DNA of 64,000 bases from Tubiluchus corallicola (GCA_030141605.1 JAQGDQ010000219.1:1-64000); one strand, 5' to 3'; positions 23,631-36,448 are shown, counted from the stretch's first letter. Notes: generated by a model from the letters alone, not told the origin. Made by a program: numbers and translations.

Positions 23631-26600
23631 GTACTGTGGTTATTTACTTAATCATGTTAATGTTGTATCGTAGTCGGTTAAATTTTTCATTTTTATTCTA
23701 CTTTTTTAGTAAGTGAGGTGAGTCAAAGTAAGCCTAGTATTAGTATTAACTAGTTTTACTTGCATGATACGAAGAGGGAATAATTAATTTGTAAGGAGCA
23801 ATGATTTACTATTGTGTTAGGCAGTAACTTATTAACTAGTTAGCAATCACATAAAAACTGATGTAGTGATAGCAATCAATGAGTGTCTCGAATTATGCAT
23901 GCTTATCTAGCATTTAATGATTCAACCTAAGACTGTAAACAATGATGCTTGTTAATTGATGTGTGTTTTTAAACGGGTTAGTGGAGGTTGCCAGCACAGT
24001 CAAATCTCATTAATATGATTTTCAAAGGACCCAAAAATTTTGTCTTATCAAACGTGCTTGGTACTAAGGGATGTTCATGACGGGATCGTTATTTGGGTTG
24101 GGATCAAGGTTTGGGACATAATTGAACTTGAGGTTCGATTTTTCGGTATTCAGGATTAAGTGATCGGAATCAGTCAAGTGTGGTCAATTGTGATCTACTG
24201 AGCCGATCATAAAAATTGAGCATAAATATTGCTGAATTAATAAGAAAATGTAAAAATAAAACATACAAAACTTACAGTAAAAGCTTTGAAATGTTTAATG
24301 CATTGTTGCGGCAAAATTGTTGACATGCAGCATCCACATTTCAGTCACTTGCCTTCCTGATGAGATACCACACTCAAAGGGTACCATCTAAACATATGCA
24401 GCAGATTAAGCATTTCAGTTCTGCTGTTGCGTTTTGATCATTCAAGCTGTTTTGTTGTACTGTTTATTTCATACCATAATGAGCAATCTTGCTAAATTTT
24501 CGATGTGTTCGGGCAACGTGTTGGTTTGCAGTGAAGACTGTGAATCTGGTTGAATATTTGTTCTTTTCTTTATGAATCAGGTAACTGTATGGGTTCGAGC
24601 TGCATTTTCTTTAATCAATTCTTTCACATTATTTTGTTGTTCCCATATAGTTGTATTGGTGTACGCTCACTAGGCAGTAGTTGTCTATCTAGAGCAGCAC
24701 CTGTTGTCAAACAGTGATCAGTCAGTATCAGTGAACAGTCAAATTGATTGCTCATCACTAGATCACGGTATGGATGAGGACTAAAAGTTCGGGATTAGCC
24801 TGACCCATGCATATAATTGTCACTAAATGGAGATAAAAAAATTATAGCAAGCGTCCAGATTAGTCTACCTACATATGCTGCCTGGTGATATGTCAGCTGT
24901 AAACACATTAATTATTATGTGATTCTGTGAATATTAAAACAGTATTTGTTTGCTGTTGTTATATAGTTATGATATAATGTGTAGTTATTGTTATTTGGTA
25001 TAATTTATGAATCAGAAGCCAGAAGTTAGAATTTCCATAATGTTACAGTGTGGAATGTAACAATTTAATAGTGCCAGGAAAGAAGTGTTTTTACTACAGC
25101 TAATTTGTTGAAGTACCACTTATTCCTGCAAATTGCTTGGAAATAAAATCTTCCTCAAGACACACAATATGTTAGTATACTGACATAACAAAGTATAACA
25201 ATAAATTTTGCAAGCTATTTGTAAGAAGTTCATAATGTAGTAAAGGGGAAAGACGTTATACTGGGTGATCACGATGTGTGGTTAGTCCATGAAGTTAGGG
25301 AGCCCTACCTTAAAAGAAAATCCCATATGGAGTGAAAAAGGAAAGTTCAGTAGAAAAAGCTTACACTAAATACTTATCATTTACTTATCATGCATTTTGT
25401 TGAAACATTTTTTTCTTTTTGGAAAGTCTAATTGAAGATTTTAAACTGATAAATTGCTCAACTTATTAAGAATTATACATAAAAACTGGCAAGCTGACGC
25501 ACATCTCAATATAAAAAAACAATTAATTTTTGATGAAACCTGTGTTCTAGATTCACCTCCTGATCCATGTGGAAAGTTTAATTCCAACTGTGGTGAATGT
25601 GTACAGTATAAACCAATAATTGATGGAAGTGTCTGTTATTACTGTACTGTTGCTGTACAAAGTGCTGGTAGGATTTGTTCATAATCTATTCGTTTTTGTA
25701 AGGTAATGATTGTATATTAAATGTGAATTATGAAGAAAAGTGGGAGTTGTATTAATATAACACAATTAAATGAATTCATCTTTCGGGGATTAATATATTC
25801 TTCGACATTTACGTTTGTGCTGAAATTCCTTTCCTCGTTCGTTAACAATATTTTTGGTTTATGTAAATTTGCTGTAAATGTGATTTTCATTGCGAGAAAA
25901 AGAAGACACTTTTAGCCGTAACTTAGATGCTGGTGTTCCTGCATTTACGATTTCTGTGACATCATGTTGTTGACTATGCCTGTAGGTTTTACTTTCATTA
26001 ACCTATCCTATAATGTTACTGGAGTAATTATAATGGTGTTTCAGGACCAGCATGTTCACTAGACTCTGCTAAATGCAATGTTACAGCAGGACGCATAGCC
26101 AACAATACGGACCAATGTAAGTTCCTGTGACTGAAAAATCCTTGTTCAACAAAAATCAGCATATAGTGGCGAGTTTTGCACAATAATGCTTTTAACGCTA
26201 TGTGTGGCGAACCGTGACCTAAAAAGCAAACGGCATGTTTTACATAAATAAGATACATATACTTGGTACATTGCCACATTATTAGTCACATTATTATGTC
26301 TACCAGTCACATTATTAAATTGCGTGTTTGCATAGCAAAATCGTCCATAAGTCGGCAACTAAGCTTTTCTAGTTGTTCACGTATCCTGAATCTTCATTTC
26401 ATGAAGATCATTTTGATACCAAGTTTATTGCTCTATGTTTTTTCTAAGCTGATATAATCCACATTGAAGTTGAGGTGCACACTACGCACTGAAAAACATA
26501 ACTTTGAGAAAATGCCTGTTAAAATTAGCCGTTGTTTTTTGTCGCCATTCTGCAAAACAGTTAGCACTGCACAAATGTTGGTTGCTATGGACTTTGCAAG

Positions 26601-29600
26601 AACATTTTGATGTTATGTTTAAATCCATTAGATGACTCTTCCTAACAAAAATCTGGGCTTGTCAACAGAAAAAAACCCAAAACAAAATGACTGCTTCCAC
26701 AAGCTATCATCGGAGTTTGAACATGCAAGTTTTTTACAATTGCAGTACTAGTTTCTAACCAGAAAAGTGGGCACGGGGTTATAAAATCAGATTTTTTGGG
26801 ACATTTTCTTGATAATTTGATGCTAGAATATAAAAGTCTAATATATTTAGCATTGGTTTTTACAAAATACGAAAAATTGACGTTTGACCAAATTTTTGGG
26901 TCATTCTACTTTGACGCATCATAACGTAGTTTTAGTTATGCCAACTTATGGATGAGTTTGGTATGCAAGTACACAATTATTTTACAATCTAGTTATTTTC
27001 ACATATTTGTAATATAAAAATACGTAATTGCTAATTTAAACACTATAATAAATTATGCAGACAAATGTGCATGTTAATTTGAATGAGTTACTAATTTGTC
27101 TTGTAATGGAATTAATAATTTTACAAAAGTTACATATCCAAAAATATATGATATATAATGTGTCCCCTTGAACAGTGAAGCTATAGTAGCCTCTACTTTT
27201 TCATTATTGCCTTCTGCTCTTTTTATCTTACGATGTAATTAATAATTTTACAAAAGCTACATATCCAAAAGTATCCGAAATATAGTGTTTCCCAGTGAAC
27301 GGTGAAGCTATATTTAGCCTCCACTTTTTCGTTATTGATCTTTGCTTCTTTATTCTGTGAGCATGTGTCAATATAAAATAAAATAAAATTTTGTCTTATA
27401 TTTGCTTCTGTACTTTGTGTGATAAGTAAAAAGCTAAAAGAAAAAGGTGGGTGCATATTAGTGCATGAAACTGTTTCTTTTTAGGTTCTGGAATAAGCGT
27501 ATCAGACACTGGTGGGACACCTCAACCAAATGGTAAGTAAAAATCTGTTGCAGTTGTTTTATTTTCTGACTTGTTAAAAAGCGTTGGCTTTCTTGTTTAA
27601 GCTTATTAATTCATACTATACTGTTGTTGAACACGTTGGGGCAATTTATGTAGTTTCACAATAGAAACTCTGAATTTAGAACAATTTTCACCATGTTTAA
27701 ATGCATAATCACATTATTTAAAATTATGTTGTTAATTATGGTCAACCAGAATTTTAATCCTCCCCCCTCCCGATTGCCCTATTGCCCAGGTTTCAGCCTC
27801 ATTCCTGACTCAAAGTTATCATGCTTGCATGTCACGCATCCCCGATAGTGTCATATGTCTAAACTAATAGGTTTTCCCAGTTTAATTATCGGTAAATTAA
27901 CTATTCACACAAGTAGTGTATATTACTTGCTCATTTTAAGGCATAGTCCTGTGGGTTAAAGCTATCTAACTACTTTAAACTTGGTCATAATTGATCCAAT
28001 CACTAATTTTTACATAAACACAGTTAAATACAATGCTAGAATTACGGAACTTCTGAGTGAACTGTAGAAATTTCCTAATACATACAGTCACACAGCTGGC
28101 CTTCGCAGCTTTCACGCTGCCTAGCAGGTGTCAGTTTAACGTCTTTTTCTCAAATATACCAACAACGTTGTTCATTTGGCAGGAGATAAAAAATATTTCA
28201 ATTTCTTTTGCATTTTTAAACAAGGCATTTTATACGCGTATATTGTGTGGTGATTTTAATATTGTAATTGTATATTAAAATGCAATAAATGTTGTTCGAA
28301 GGTTGGTTTTTCCTTTAATTATTTACTTGTGTTTGGCTTTGGTTCATGGGTATCTTTATCCAAGCACTTGTGTTTGTTCCTGACCAAAAATGCCTGGTTT
28401 TTGCAAGAAGTGAAAAAGGATGGCTTAGAGCTTTACCAATGATTGAAGTTTGAACATGGTCAGACTTAACTGGTAACTCTTGTAAGCATTTTCAGCCAGT
28501 GGAAAAGATATTTAATTTTGCAGGCATGGTCTTTCTGCTAATCAGGTTCACTGCAGGATGTACAACAGTAATTTGGAACATTGATTTTTAATAACTGCAA
28601 TAAACTAAAAAAACATAAAAACAGAATTTAATAGATCTAAATTATTATCAATTTATACTTATTATTACATTTTTCACAATGACCATATCTGTATAGTAAT
28701 GATGTAAATTTTTGTTTCATTAGGAAAAATGCTACAGTAGTTGCATATGCAACTGGGTGCAATAGGCACTTATATTTGTACTTGGTAGAATGTACTTGAA
28801 TTCAAGCCTTGTCCAGCTACGAATGATAGTTTTGTCATGTTACGAAACCTAGCTACATGAGCTTGACCTAGGAGGGAAACCACAGGGCCCTGTCGAGCGA
28901 ATCTCGGATCAAAAAATGCCAATATAAATATAATTCAAACCTAAACCCCTTGAATTGGAGAGTGCCTTGACTACTTTGTCACTGTTCCTTTCATGCCACA
29001 CCACCATCATAAAAAAGGCAAGCAGCTATTGAAACCAGAACATCAGCCACCTGTAGAGGGCAGACTGAAGTAGGTTAACAAGTTGACTAGAAAGGACCAT
29101 TTAAAATTGAGCAATTATGAATGGAAACCTTTGCGATAAGTTCTTGCTACTTACAATATAGCTTGACTTTTTTCTGTTAACTGGTTTTGCTGGCTAGTTT
29201 GTACTATCTCAGTTTACTTACACACTTTTCTTTTCTCTTGCCTTCTTCTGCAGCTCCATTGTACCGTAAAGCCTCACTTGAAACAAATAGAACACTGCTT
29301 TTTTGGGATGATGTTTTCAACTTCACATTGTATGCTTAAAATGAAGTTTTGTTGTTTGTAAAATTCTAATTAAATACTTGTTTTTTTCTTCAGGTGGTAA
29401 TAACACTCAGCCTATGAATCGTGAAGAAAGCTCCACCACCTCACCTCCTAATCCTACTACTTCAAATGTTTCAAGTCCCATGCCAACATCAACTACTACA
29501 GTTAATACTACTACCACCACTGCTAGTACTGTTCCTACCACTACAGCTAGTAATGCTACACTTCCCACCTCCACCACGCCAGTTACAAACACAAGTTCAA

Positions 29601-29935
29601 GCACAACACCTAGTTCTAACAGTAGCACGCTGACTACATTGCCTAGTGGGAATTCCACTTCGACTCTACCATCCACCACATTACCATCCAATGTGACAGC
29701 AGTTACACCAAATGCCACAACTTCCATAACTAACGTAACTAGTTCCACATCTGCTCAGTCATCCGAATCACCTTCGGAGAAACCGGAAACAGCACTGCCA
29801 GCGCCACACCGTCAGCATTTTGATGTTGCCAGCTTTGTTGGAGGCATAGTGCTTGCACTGGGGATCATTGCCATTTCTTTCTTTGGATTCAAGTTTTATA
29901 AGTCGAGAACCGAACGAAACTACCAGAACTTGTAA
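23561..29935 (+). CDS. CD164: CD164 / endolyn-like sialomucin, five-exon main form
   Basis: Exons 23561-23630, 25551-25667, 26045-26116, 27485-27532 and 29394-29935 all join in phase 1 to give about 282 residues. Order: a signal peptide (MNFSKISPALFLLLSLLAVL), a Cys-rich segment (NSNCGECVQ, GSVCYYC, ACSLDSAKC), and a long Ser/Thr/Pro mucin exon with many N-glycosylation sequons. One TM helix (FVGGIVLALGIIAISFFGF) and a short basic tail KSRTERNYQNL follow. The block FDVASFVGGIVLALG and the tail match the conserved end of vertebrate CD164 (FDAASFIGGIVL..., ...ERNYHTL). The YQNL is a Yxx-phi sorting signal, which in endolyn directs lysosomal and endosomal trafficking. An alternative 3' end is described separately. 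Confidence 0.9.
23631..25550. other. CD164 intron 1
   Basis: AT-rich. A CAGTCAAATCTCATTAATATGA sequence near 23998 resembles the terminal repeat of pogo/Tigger-type elements, and the following ATCGGAATC/GATCGG-rich stretch to about 24210 may be the rest of a remnant. No exon was recognised. Confidence 0.5.
25551..25667 (+). CDS. CD164: CD164 exon 2: Cys-rich segment
   Basis: Acceptor TGTGTTCTAG, donor GTAGGA, 117 nt. It encodes SPPDPCGKFNSNCGECV through VCYYCTVAVQSAG, with five cysteines. The open frame continues upstream of the acceptor, but that part is intron. Confidence 0.85.
26045..26116 (+). CDS. CD164: CD164 exon 3
   Basis: Acceptor GTGTTTCAG, donor GTAAGT, 72 nt. It encodes PACSLDSAKCNVTAGRIAN with two sequons and two cysteines, in phase 1 on both sides. 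Confidence 0.83.
27102..27350. repeat. Tandem duplication, about 130-bp unit, in a CD164 intron
   Basis: Two diverged adjacent copies share AATTAATAATTTTACAAAAG, ACATATCCAAAA, GTGAAGCTATA and CTTTTTC.TTATTG. The first starts near 27102 and the second near 27232. Non-coding. Confidence 0.85.
27485..27532 (+). CDS. CD164: CD164 exon 4
   Basis: A 48-nt exon (acceptor TCTTTTTAG, donor GTAAGT) encodes SGISVSDTGGTPQPN after a Cys formed across the junction. Its length is a multiple of three and it is phase 1 on both sides, so it could be skipped without breaking the frame. Confidence 0.8.
27533..29393. other. CD164 intron 4, no further gene found
   Basis: A low-quality ORF at 28057-28278 has no recognised domain. 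A GC-richer patch near 28860-28990 (GGGAAACCACAGGGCCCTGTC...) may be an old repeat. Nothing else is supported. Confidence 0.5.
29394..29935 (+). CDS. CD164: CD164 exon 5: mucin domain, TM helix and tail
   Basis: Opens after TTTTTTTCTTCAG and carries the Ser/Thr-rich mucin region, the TM helix and the tail. It stops at TAA 29933-29935 after YQNL. A donor CTT|GTAAGA begins at 29932, inside the last codon. Confidence 0.92.
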
Positions 29936-30352
29936 GAACTAGTTTTACTCATTCTTGCCCATGACTGCTATTAGTCGGTTTCAGAACTTAATATTTTGTC
30001 AAACATACAGAATGTTTAACCTGTTGTGAATGCCATCACGAGTCTAGTCCAATTCAAACCATTCTAGTACATTTGTAATGCATATCATTAATTACCTGTA
30101 ATATTCTTTGACAATAATGCAGTATTGCTTTCCATATATAGAAGCACACAGAATCCCCATAGAACAGACATACACATACTTGCCATGCTCAATGCAATAG
30201 CTACACATTATAGTATGTTATAAAATTATATATTTTACTTCATTGAAATCCAAACTTATTAGAGCTTATTAACAAACTTACAGTAACAATAATTGCCATT
30301 ATTTCGTAATTGTGATGCCACAATAGAGTAACTTTGTATTCTAAATTTTTAC

Positions 30353-30358
30353 AATAAA
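30353..30358 (+). terminator. CD164: Poly(A) signal for the unspliced CD164 3' end
   Basis: AATAAA about 420 nt after the TAA stop and before the acceptor at 30533. It would end the form that keeps the YQNL tail. Confidence 0.55.
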
Positions 30359-30533
30359 ACATATTCTGTGGCAATACGAAATGGCATTCTGAATAATGTT
30401 TTCACAAAATGGGTTCTATGGTAATGCTAAAACAGTGTCACAGTAGTTGGGCAGAAAAAAAATCACTTGTAGTGCAGCCAGTGCTTTGCATTTCAAACTA
30501 GTTTTTTGATAATATTTTGTTTTTGTGTTTCAG

Positions 30534-30571
30534 TGATAACTACATTTGAGCCTTCACACCTTTTCAGAAAG
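30534..30571 (+). CDS. CD164: CD164 alternative exon 6 (short alternate tail)
   Basis: Follows a good acceptor TTTTTGTGTTTCAG. When 29931 is spliced to 30534 the codon across the junction becomes TTT and the frame reads FDNYI then TGA at 30547-30549. The tail therefore changes from NYQNL to NYQNFDNYI. A donor AAAG|GTATGG ends the exon at 30571. Its likely partner is the acceptor TTTATTGCAG at 33248, giving a 3' UTR exon. Confidence 0.55.
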
Positions 30572-31103
30572 GTATGGTTTAATATAAATTTTATTTAAAA
30601 CTCCTTCCATTGTTTTATGTTTGCCAGTTATTGGTAGGGTGCTGTGTAGGGTTTTGCTATTGCATTCTTAGCCTTTAGTCATTTACTAACTATCATGTAG
30701 TGGCAAGTTTTTGATTGTGTTTCTCTGTGGAACACCATGTAACTTGTATACTTTTGATCAAAAACATGGGTTAGTGATGCATATTTTTCTAAACTAATGT
30801 GAAAACTTCATTAATGTAAATTGTCCTCATCTTGTAACCATTTTAATTGTTATCGAGTAAATGATGAAGTTGACGGAGTCAGATGACCTGACCTAAGGTA
30901 GATGCTCTTTTTTGACAACTTGAACTTCTGCGTGTGAATAATGCAGTTAGAAAAGTGTGATGAAATTTACTTGATATACATAAATACACATAACTCGCAC
31001 TGATAAAATCGGTCATACATATACAGTGAAAAAGTTGCCTGTAGGCACAAAGATCAGTGTTTCCCATCCAAGAAACATGATCAATAGTTTTTATAATTGT
31101 ACT

Positions 31104-31260
31104 ACAGTCGAACCTCGTTATACCTCCTCCCTCCGTTATAATGCCAGCCTCGCCATAACGCCAACTTTTGCCTTGTCCCGATTTCCATAATATATTAAGT
31201 ATAGAGAATACCGCCAACCTCGCCTAACGCTTTCCACCAACGTATCTGCTATGCCAAAAG
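31104..31260. mobile_element. TIR-like end of a pogo/Tigger-type element
   Basis: Begins CAGTCGAACCTCGTTATA and continues with internally repeated CTCGNNATAANGCCAAC words. A related, more decayed block in the same orientation lies at 31845-31905, and another at 52190-52360. Inverted partners were not found, so these are remnants. Confidence 0.5.
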
Positions 31261-32276
31261 TCTGTTGTACATAATAAATTTAAGCTGTTGTAACGTCAGG
31301 CTAGGTAGAGTACAATGAATTGTTATTAAAAAACAGTCACTTGTAAAAACAATGACTTCAAAAAAGTAATTATGGTGTTTAATTTAAGGCTTAGGTCTTA
31401 TTGCAGATGACTGTTAGAAAATGAATGCTGAGATTTTGAGCAAGGAACATTCATTTTCAGAGTACAATAGTTGCATAGCTAAGCTTCAGTATTGAACTGA
31501 TGTGAATTTAATGGCTGTAAAAGCTCAAGGTCAAGTAATATGCAGCGGCTATTCATAATCTTGATTGTCCAGTAATGTTACGTTGGGAGCGTGGTTGCAT
31601 ATTTCTGTTATCAGCAATAGGCTAATTAACCATATTTCACAAGATTGCTTCTCCAGGGTGTTACATAAAAGTTTTACAATGTACCACCTTAGAACTACAC
31701 CTGCATTGTTAATGCAGCAAAAATATACAGTATATAACACATGTATTCTTAAGGGCATAATAACATTATACTATTTCTCACGTATTAAAATTAGCTAGGA
31801 AACAAAACAGAGGCTACACAGCAGAATGGCTTTGATATTTAATGAACCTCATCTTACCGCCAACCCCACTATAGCACCATATTTAGTCGTGTCCCAGACC
31901 TGCTGCAAAAATTAAAAAAGTTTTTTAATCGATTTTGGACAGTAACATTCATGTTGCTAGATTACTAAGAGACCGCCATTTTAAGAGGACAAGTACATTT
32001 GTGTGCGGGCATTTGGACACTGGCTCACTTAGGTGCGAGAGGTTTGGTGCCATCGTCGATGCACAAGTTAGTCCAGGTCCAGCATGACTCGATCACACAA
32101 GAATACATTATTTTTGTTTTATTATTGCTCTGTAAATCACAATATTTAATAGGCTAAAATCATCGTAGGAATTGTCGTCTCCTCTCTGATTATCATACAA
32201 CTTTTAAATCATCTAAAGTTTTTATAAGAAAACTAATAATTATTGCCATGAGTACTATCGTGTAAAACTTGAAATA

Positions 32277-32278
<2 letters not shown>

Positions 32279-32320
<42 letters not shown>
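32279..32320. repeat. (TA)n microsatellite
   Basis: A nearly pure TA run lies between the CD164 alternative exon 6 and its putative UTR exon. Confidence 0.95.
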
Positions 32321-32323
<3 letters not shown>

Positions 32324-32914
32324 CACCGCATGCAAAAGACTGCTGTTGAACGCATAAAGTTATTATTTATAATATTTTGCAAGAGATACGCAAAAATGTT
32401 TTTAATTGTTATTATATCTTGCTATTGATAAATATACATTATATAATTGACTTCCTAATTGATCTAGCTAGTTGGGTTTCTTCTAAGGTACAGCAAGCAT
32501 TCAGTGAATATAGAAGTGTGCTATAATACTGGTTAAACTTGTCACTTTAGTTGTACTGTCACTAAATTTTAGTGTGAAAATATTTTTGATTTTTTTGGTG
32601 TGCACTCATCTGTTGTTTACTTTTTTGTAATGCACTAGATATTTTTGAAATAAAATGCTGTCATATTAATTGTTTTAATAAAATGCTAATGTAACATTGC
32701 AGTATCTTCTTCTGCTTCAGTCATTTTGAAAGCTATGTATAAAATACTGAATTAAGATGAAAACTAGAAAGTACAAATTCAGTTGACTAGTTTTAATTAT
32801 GTACCATATATTACTACAAATGTTTAATTTAGTGAAGCAATGATTTTTAAAAAAATACTGTGAACGATAGGAAATTATAGTTATTAAAAATTTAAAATAG
32901 GTACAACATTAAAT

Positions 32915-33020
32915 TTTATTGGTGCCCAAATGTCTCATGTTCGAGTATTCCTGTACCCAAATGTCCCTGCCCCAATGTTGCTTGCCTAAGTTTCCCGTGC
33001 CCAGATGGCCATGCCAAACT
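32915..33020. repeat. Degenerate GTGCCCAAATGTCCC minisatellite
   Basis: Several imperfect copies of a roughly 16-23-bp unit (GCCCAAATGTCTCATG, ACCCAAATGTCCCTG, CCCCAATGTTGCTTG, GCCCAGATGGCCATG). The ORF at 32919 is a by-product. Confidence 0.6.
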
Positions 33021-33959
33021 GTTATGTACCCCATGATACATGCTTCAGTAGGCCTAAGGTATGTGTTCCGCAGTATGCACAGCTGTTTGCATTATGCTGA
33101 AAAAGCTTGTTTGCTGTGGTATTACTAATGAAATTGCAGTAGATCAGCCCACACTATAATGTAATTTCATTCTGCACGTTAAACTGCACGTAATAAAAAT
33201 TTGTTACTACTAACTGAATTATACTACATGTCTTACTCTTTATTGCAGGAATGTGCCAATAGCAGGTCTTTTTTACTGCAGAGAACAAACAATGGTTTAT
33301 ACTACCTGGTGTGCTGATCGCTTAACTAATATTGTTTCTATTTGAGTAATCTCGTGGTATAATCTCAAATATTTTCTTACGTCCTTCCTTTTTGGGGTGT
33401 CTCACAAAGTAAATATTTGTTAGTGTATAATAATAGTTTTATCAGGGAGCCTCATTCTAAATGGCAGCTGGCTGCTATTCTACTGTGATAGGATTTTTAT
33501 AAACTTGAACATTCTCAATGTAGAATTTAATTGTAAGCTATATGTTATAAAACTATTTTTACAATATTATATTCTGCACAGTGTGTATATTCAAATAATG
33601 TTTTCAGTTTATTTAATTAAAATGTGGCACATGTGACTAACCACACTCTTACTAAGATTTGACGACTTTATAAGGCTTTATGAATTCAGTTGAGTTGGTT
33701 AAAAGCTAAGTATTTAGTGAATTTGTGTGACATGACTGTGGACAGCATCAGCTTTTAATGCTACATTAAACATTAATTATTATTATAATTAATAGTGAAT
33801 AACATGAATTTTGTCAAATGAAAGCACTATGGCTTTATAGGCGGTATCAGGTGTAATTCTGTGTCAGGACGGACTCTCTTGAAAGGACTTATTTGTTCGT
33901 AATTTATTTTGTTTTACTTGATTGAATTAAATAATTTAGGGCTGTTAAAGTATTTCTAA

Positions 33960-34322
33960 AGTGATTGTTGGTTGCTTTACCGCTGGATTAACTGTATAAA
34001 AGACTCTGCACGTAATCATATACAGTTTTAGAATATTGCTGCTAGTAAGATTTTTGTTTATGATTCAATAAATTCCCATTATAGTTAATTATGCCAACCT
34101 TTCATATTGAAAACAATGAAATTATTTATGAAAAGCCTATAGCGTCACTATTAGTTGCTTTAATGCTGGCCTCTTTGCATAACAGGCTTTCAATAAAGCA
34201 ATCATATTTTATAGAATTTCATTATTACTGGTATTATTTTTGTATATGATGCAGTAAGTTCTCATTATAGCTAGTTATGAGAGCCTTTGTTATTAAAAAC
34301 AACAGAGTTATTTGTGAAAAAT
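33960..34322. repeat. Tandem duplication, about 183-bp unit
   Basis: TTGGTTGCTTTACCGCTGG at about 33968 recurs as TTAGTTGCTTTAATGCTGG about 183 bp later. The following TTTTTGT.TATGAT.CA.TAA.TTC.CATTATAG block is likewise repeated. The copies are diverged. Confidence 0.75.
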
Positions 34323-34551
34323 CAAAGTTTTCCATTGAAGGTTGTTTCATTTATATATCATACTTGTTTTCTATGAATATTTCATAGTGATTCGATAATA
34401 CAATATGAAATTACTTCCATAGTTATTTAAATTGTGGAAGAATTCAACACTGTATTTCAGCTGAGAAGAGTCAGTACTAATAATCAAATTGGGTTTAGTT
34501 AAATGGTAAGCAATCCAATGACTATTTTTTATAAGAAAACTGGACAATTAT

Positions 34552-34620
34552 GAGCCAGTCAAGAACTTGAGACCTTACATACAGAAGTTGCTTGCTGTAC
34601 CACTAAGCTATTGACTTGCA
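34552..34620 (-). mobile_element. tRNA-like SINE head (remnant)
   Basis: The minus strand reads a tRNA-like segment with an A-box-like TAGCTTAGTGGTACAG and an anticodon region TGTATGTAAG. The B box is poorly conserved (AGTTCTTGACT). No real tRNA fold is present. Confidence 0.4.
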
Positions 34621-35203
34621 TTCTAAAGCAGGTCTGGATTTTTATCATGCTCAGTTGTCACACCTGAGACACAAAATTTATTGTACTATCAGTATAGGCA
34701 GCAATGAAAATGTTTTATATTCTGGCTTATAATATATTCAGAATTACTGCTCATTAGCTGAGTTTAGGCACCTATAGAGTAGGCATGGCATAAATGATTA
34801 AGTTTACTAACTCCTTTAATTACAGTACGCTTGTTTAACATGTTGTTACAGGTTATTATGTGTATTATAGTAACATTGTGTAACAGGATTGTGCCAGTCA
34901 TTGTAGTTGTATTGTGTATCCAAGAGCATACCAAGCACTAATATTTATTTTTTTGCTTTGTTGGTTTCAGGTTTATTCATAAATTAACAGAGTTCTATTA
35001 TATTTTAGTATTATTTGCTTATCGTTAAACGAATCCTTAACACATAGCATCTAATGATATGTTTACTGATCTGTGTAATAATGGTAGTCCACTATTTACT
35101 TCGATTAAAGCAATAAATTTTTATTTCTGCTAAAATAATTATCAAATTTTTGTTCTCAAGATTTTGTGATACACATCAAGCTATTGTGCTAGCACACAAA
35201 TCA

Positions 35204-35930
35204 GGTGGCGCAAAAAATGTACCGAATTTTTCATCATAATATAATCGCTTGAAAATTACCAGACTGATGTTACAGTTGCTTATTTACAAATACCAAAAAT
35301 TTTAGATCATACCCTTAGATTTTTCTTTTTGTAAGTCTTAAAACAAGAAGCCAAAAAAGTTAATGCCGGAAAAACTTTGTGTGTGTCACTATTGTTAAAA
35401 TTTACAGCAAGTGTCCACCATTTTCACTGCAAACTAGACGAAAGCATTTCTTCCAACAGGTAACAGTTTCTTGGTATTTGATTCCAGAGCTCAAAAATTT
35501 TTTGCCTTTAATTCTTCTACATCAAATGTATGCAGCCGTTGTGTATTTTCTCTAGGAATTCAAGCTATCATAGTTCATGGGATTAAAGATTAATTAAGTT
35601 CCATTTTTTCTTGATAAATCTTTTTCAGAACTTCATTTTCTGTGGAAAAGGCCATAATGTATCTGATTGATTTCATTGTCGTTTTGCCACCATTTATTAA
35701 ATACCATAAATGCATATACATCGACGTGCTTTTCAATTATTGATGATTAGCTGACTTTTCCAGCATTTAAAGTTTAAACGTGCAAAAAAGACTAACTATA
35801 AACTTGCAACGTTCCCAGCCAAAAGTCAATGTATTATCGTTATCACGCTGTGAAATTTCAACTTTGCAGAGCAGTCGGTTCTATTGTTACCGTAACCTGA
35901 ACTTCGGCCCATTTTTTGTGTGCCACTTTA
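35204..35930. mobile_element. TIR DNA-transposon remnant, about 730 bp
   Basis: The left end GGTGGCGCAAAAAATGTACCGAA matches, in inverse, the right end TTCGGCCCATTTTTTGTGTGCCACT. The interior on the minus strand has scattered transposase-like fragments but no intact ORF. Confidence 0.6.
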
Positions 35931-36448
35931 TATAGTCCATCATAAAAATAACAATAATTATTATGGTGCAAATGAAAACGCCAAGCTGTAGAAATGATAG
36001 CCTCTATTAAAGGTTACCATCACCAAAGCTATCATTGAATTAGTGCTGTTCAATTTTCCAGCATTCGGTCGTGTGTGCCAACAACAAAAATGTCATGATT
36101 TTTAACGAAATATTTTGCTGATTTATGTGTAGAAATAAAACTAGTTAATATTGTTACTTGCACGATTTTTAGTAAAATATCATTACAAATTTCGTGATTG
36201 AATTAACAAATCTTCACAAGACACGGAGTTTTCAAAATTAATATATAATTTCTTACGAATCCTGACCATAATTATTAGAATTTGCCTGATTGAATACCAG
36301 TTGGCTATTGAGATCCAATTAAGACAGAGTGATATCAGTTCTTTTCTTCTTATTTTATTCAGTTCCATTTGATTAGTCTCTAATTCGATATTGCCATCTG
36401 CTAATATTTTTATCACAATGATAGACCAAGTAGGTGCCTAGGTGGATA

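Larger units (their letters stand above)
33249..35135 (+). other. CD164: Probable 3' UTR exon of the spliced CD164 form, and flanking DNA
   Basis: Starts after the acceptor TTTATTGCAG and contains no coding frame that continues CD164. AATAAA-type signals occur near 34067, 34190 and 35111. The true end cannot be fixed from sequence alone. Confidence 0.4.

Noticed and set aside
29407-29748. 113-codon antisense ORF and a third-frame ORF over the CD164 mucin exon
   Set aside because: Shadows of the repetitive Thr/Ser codons of the sense exon.
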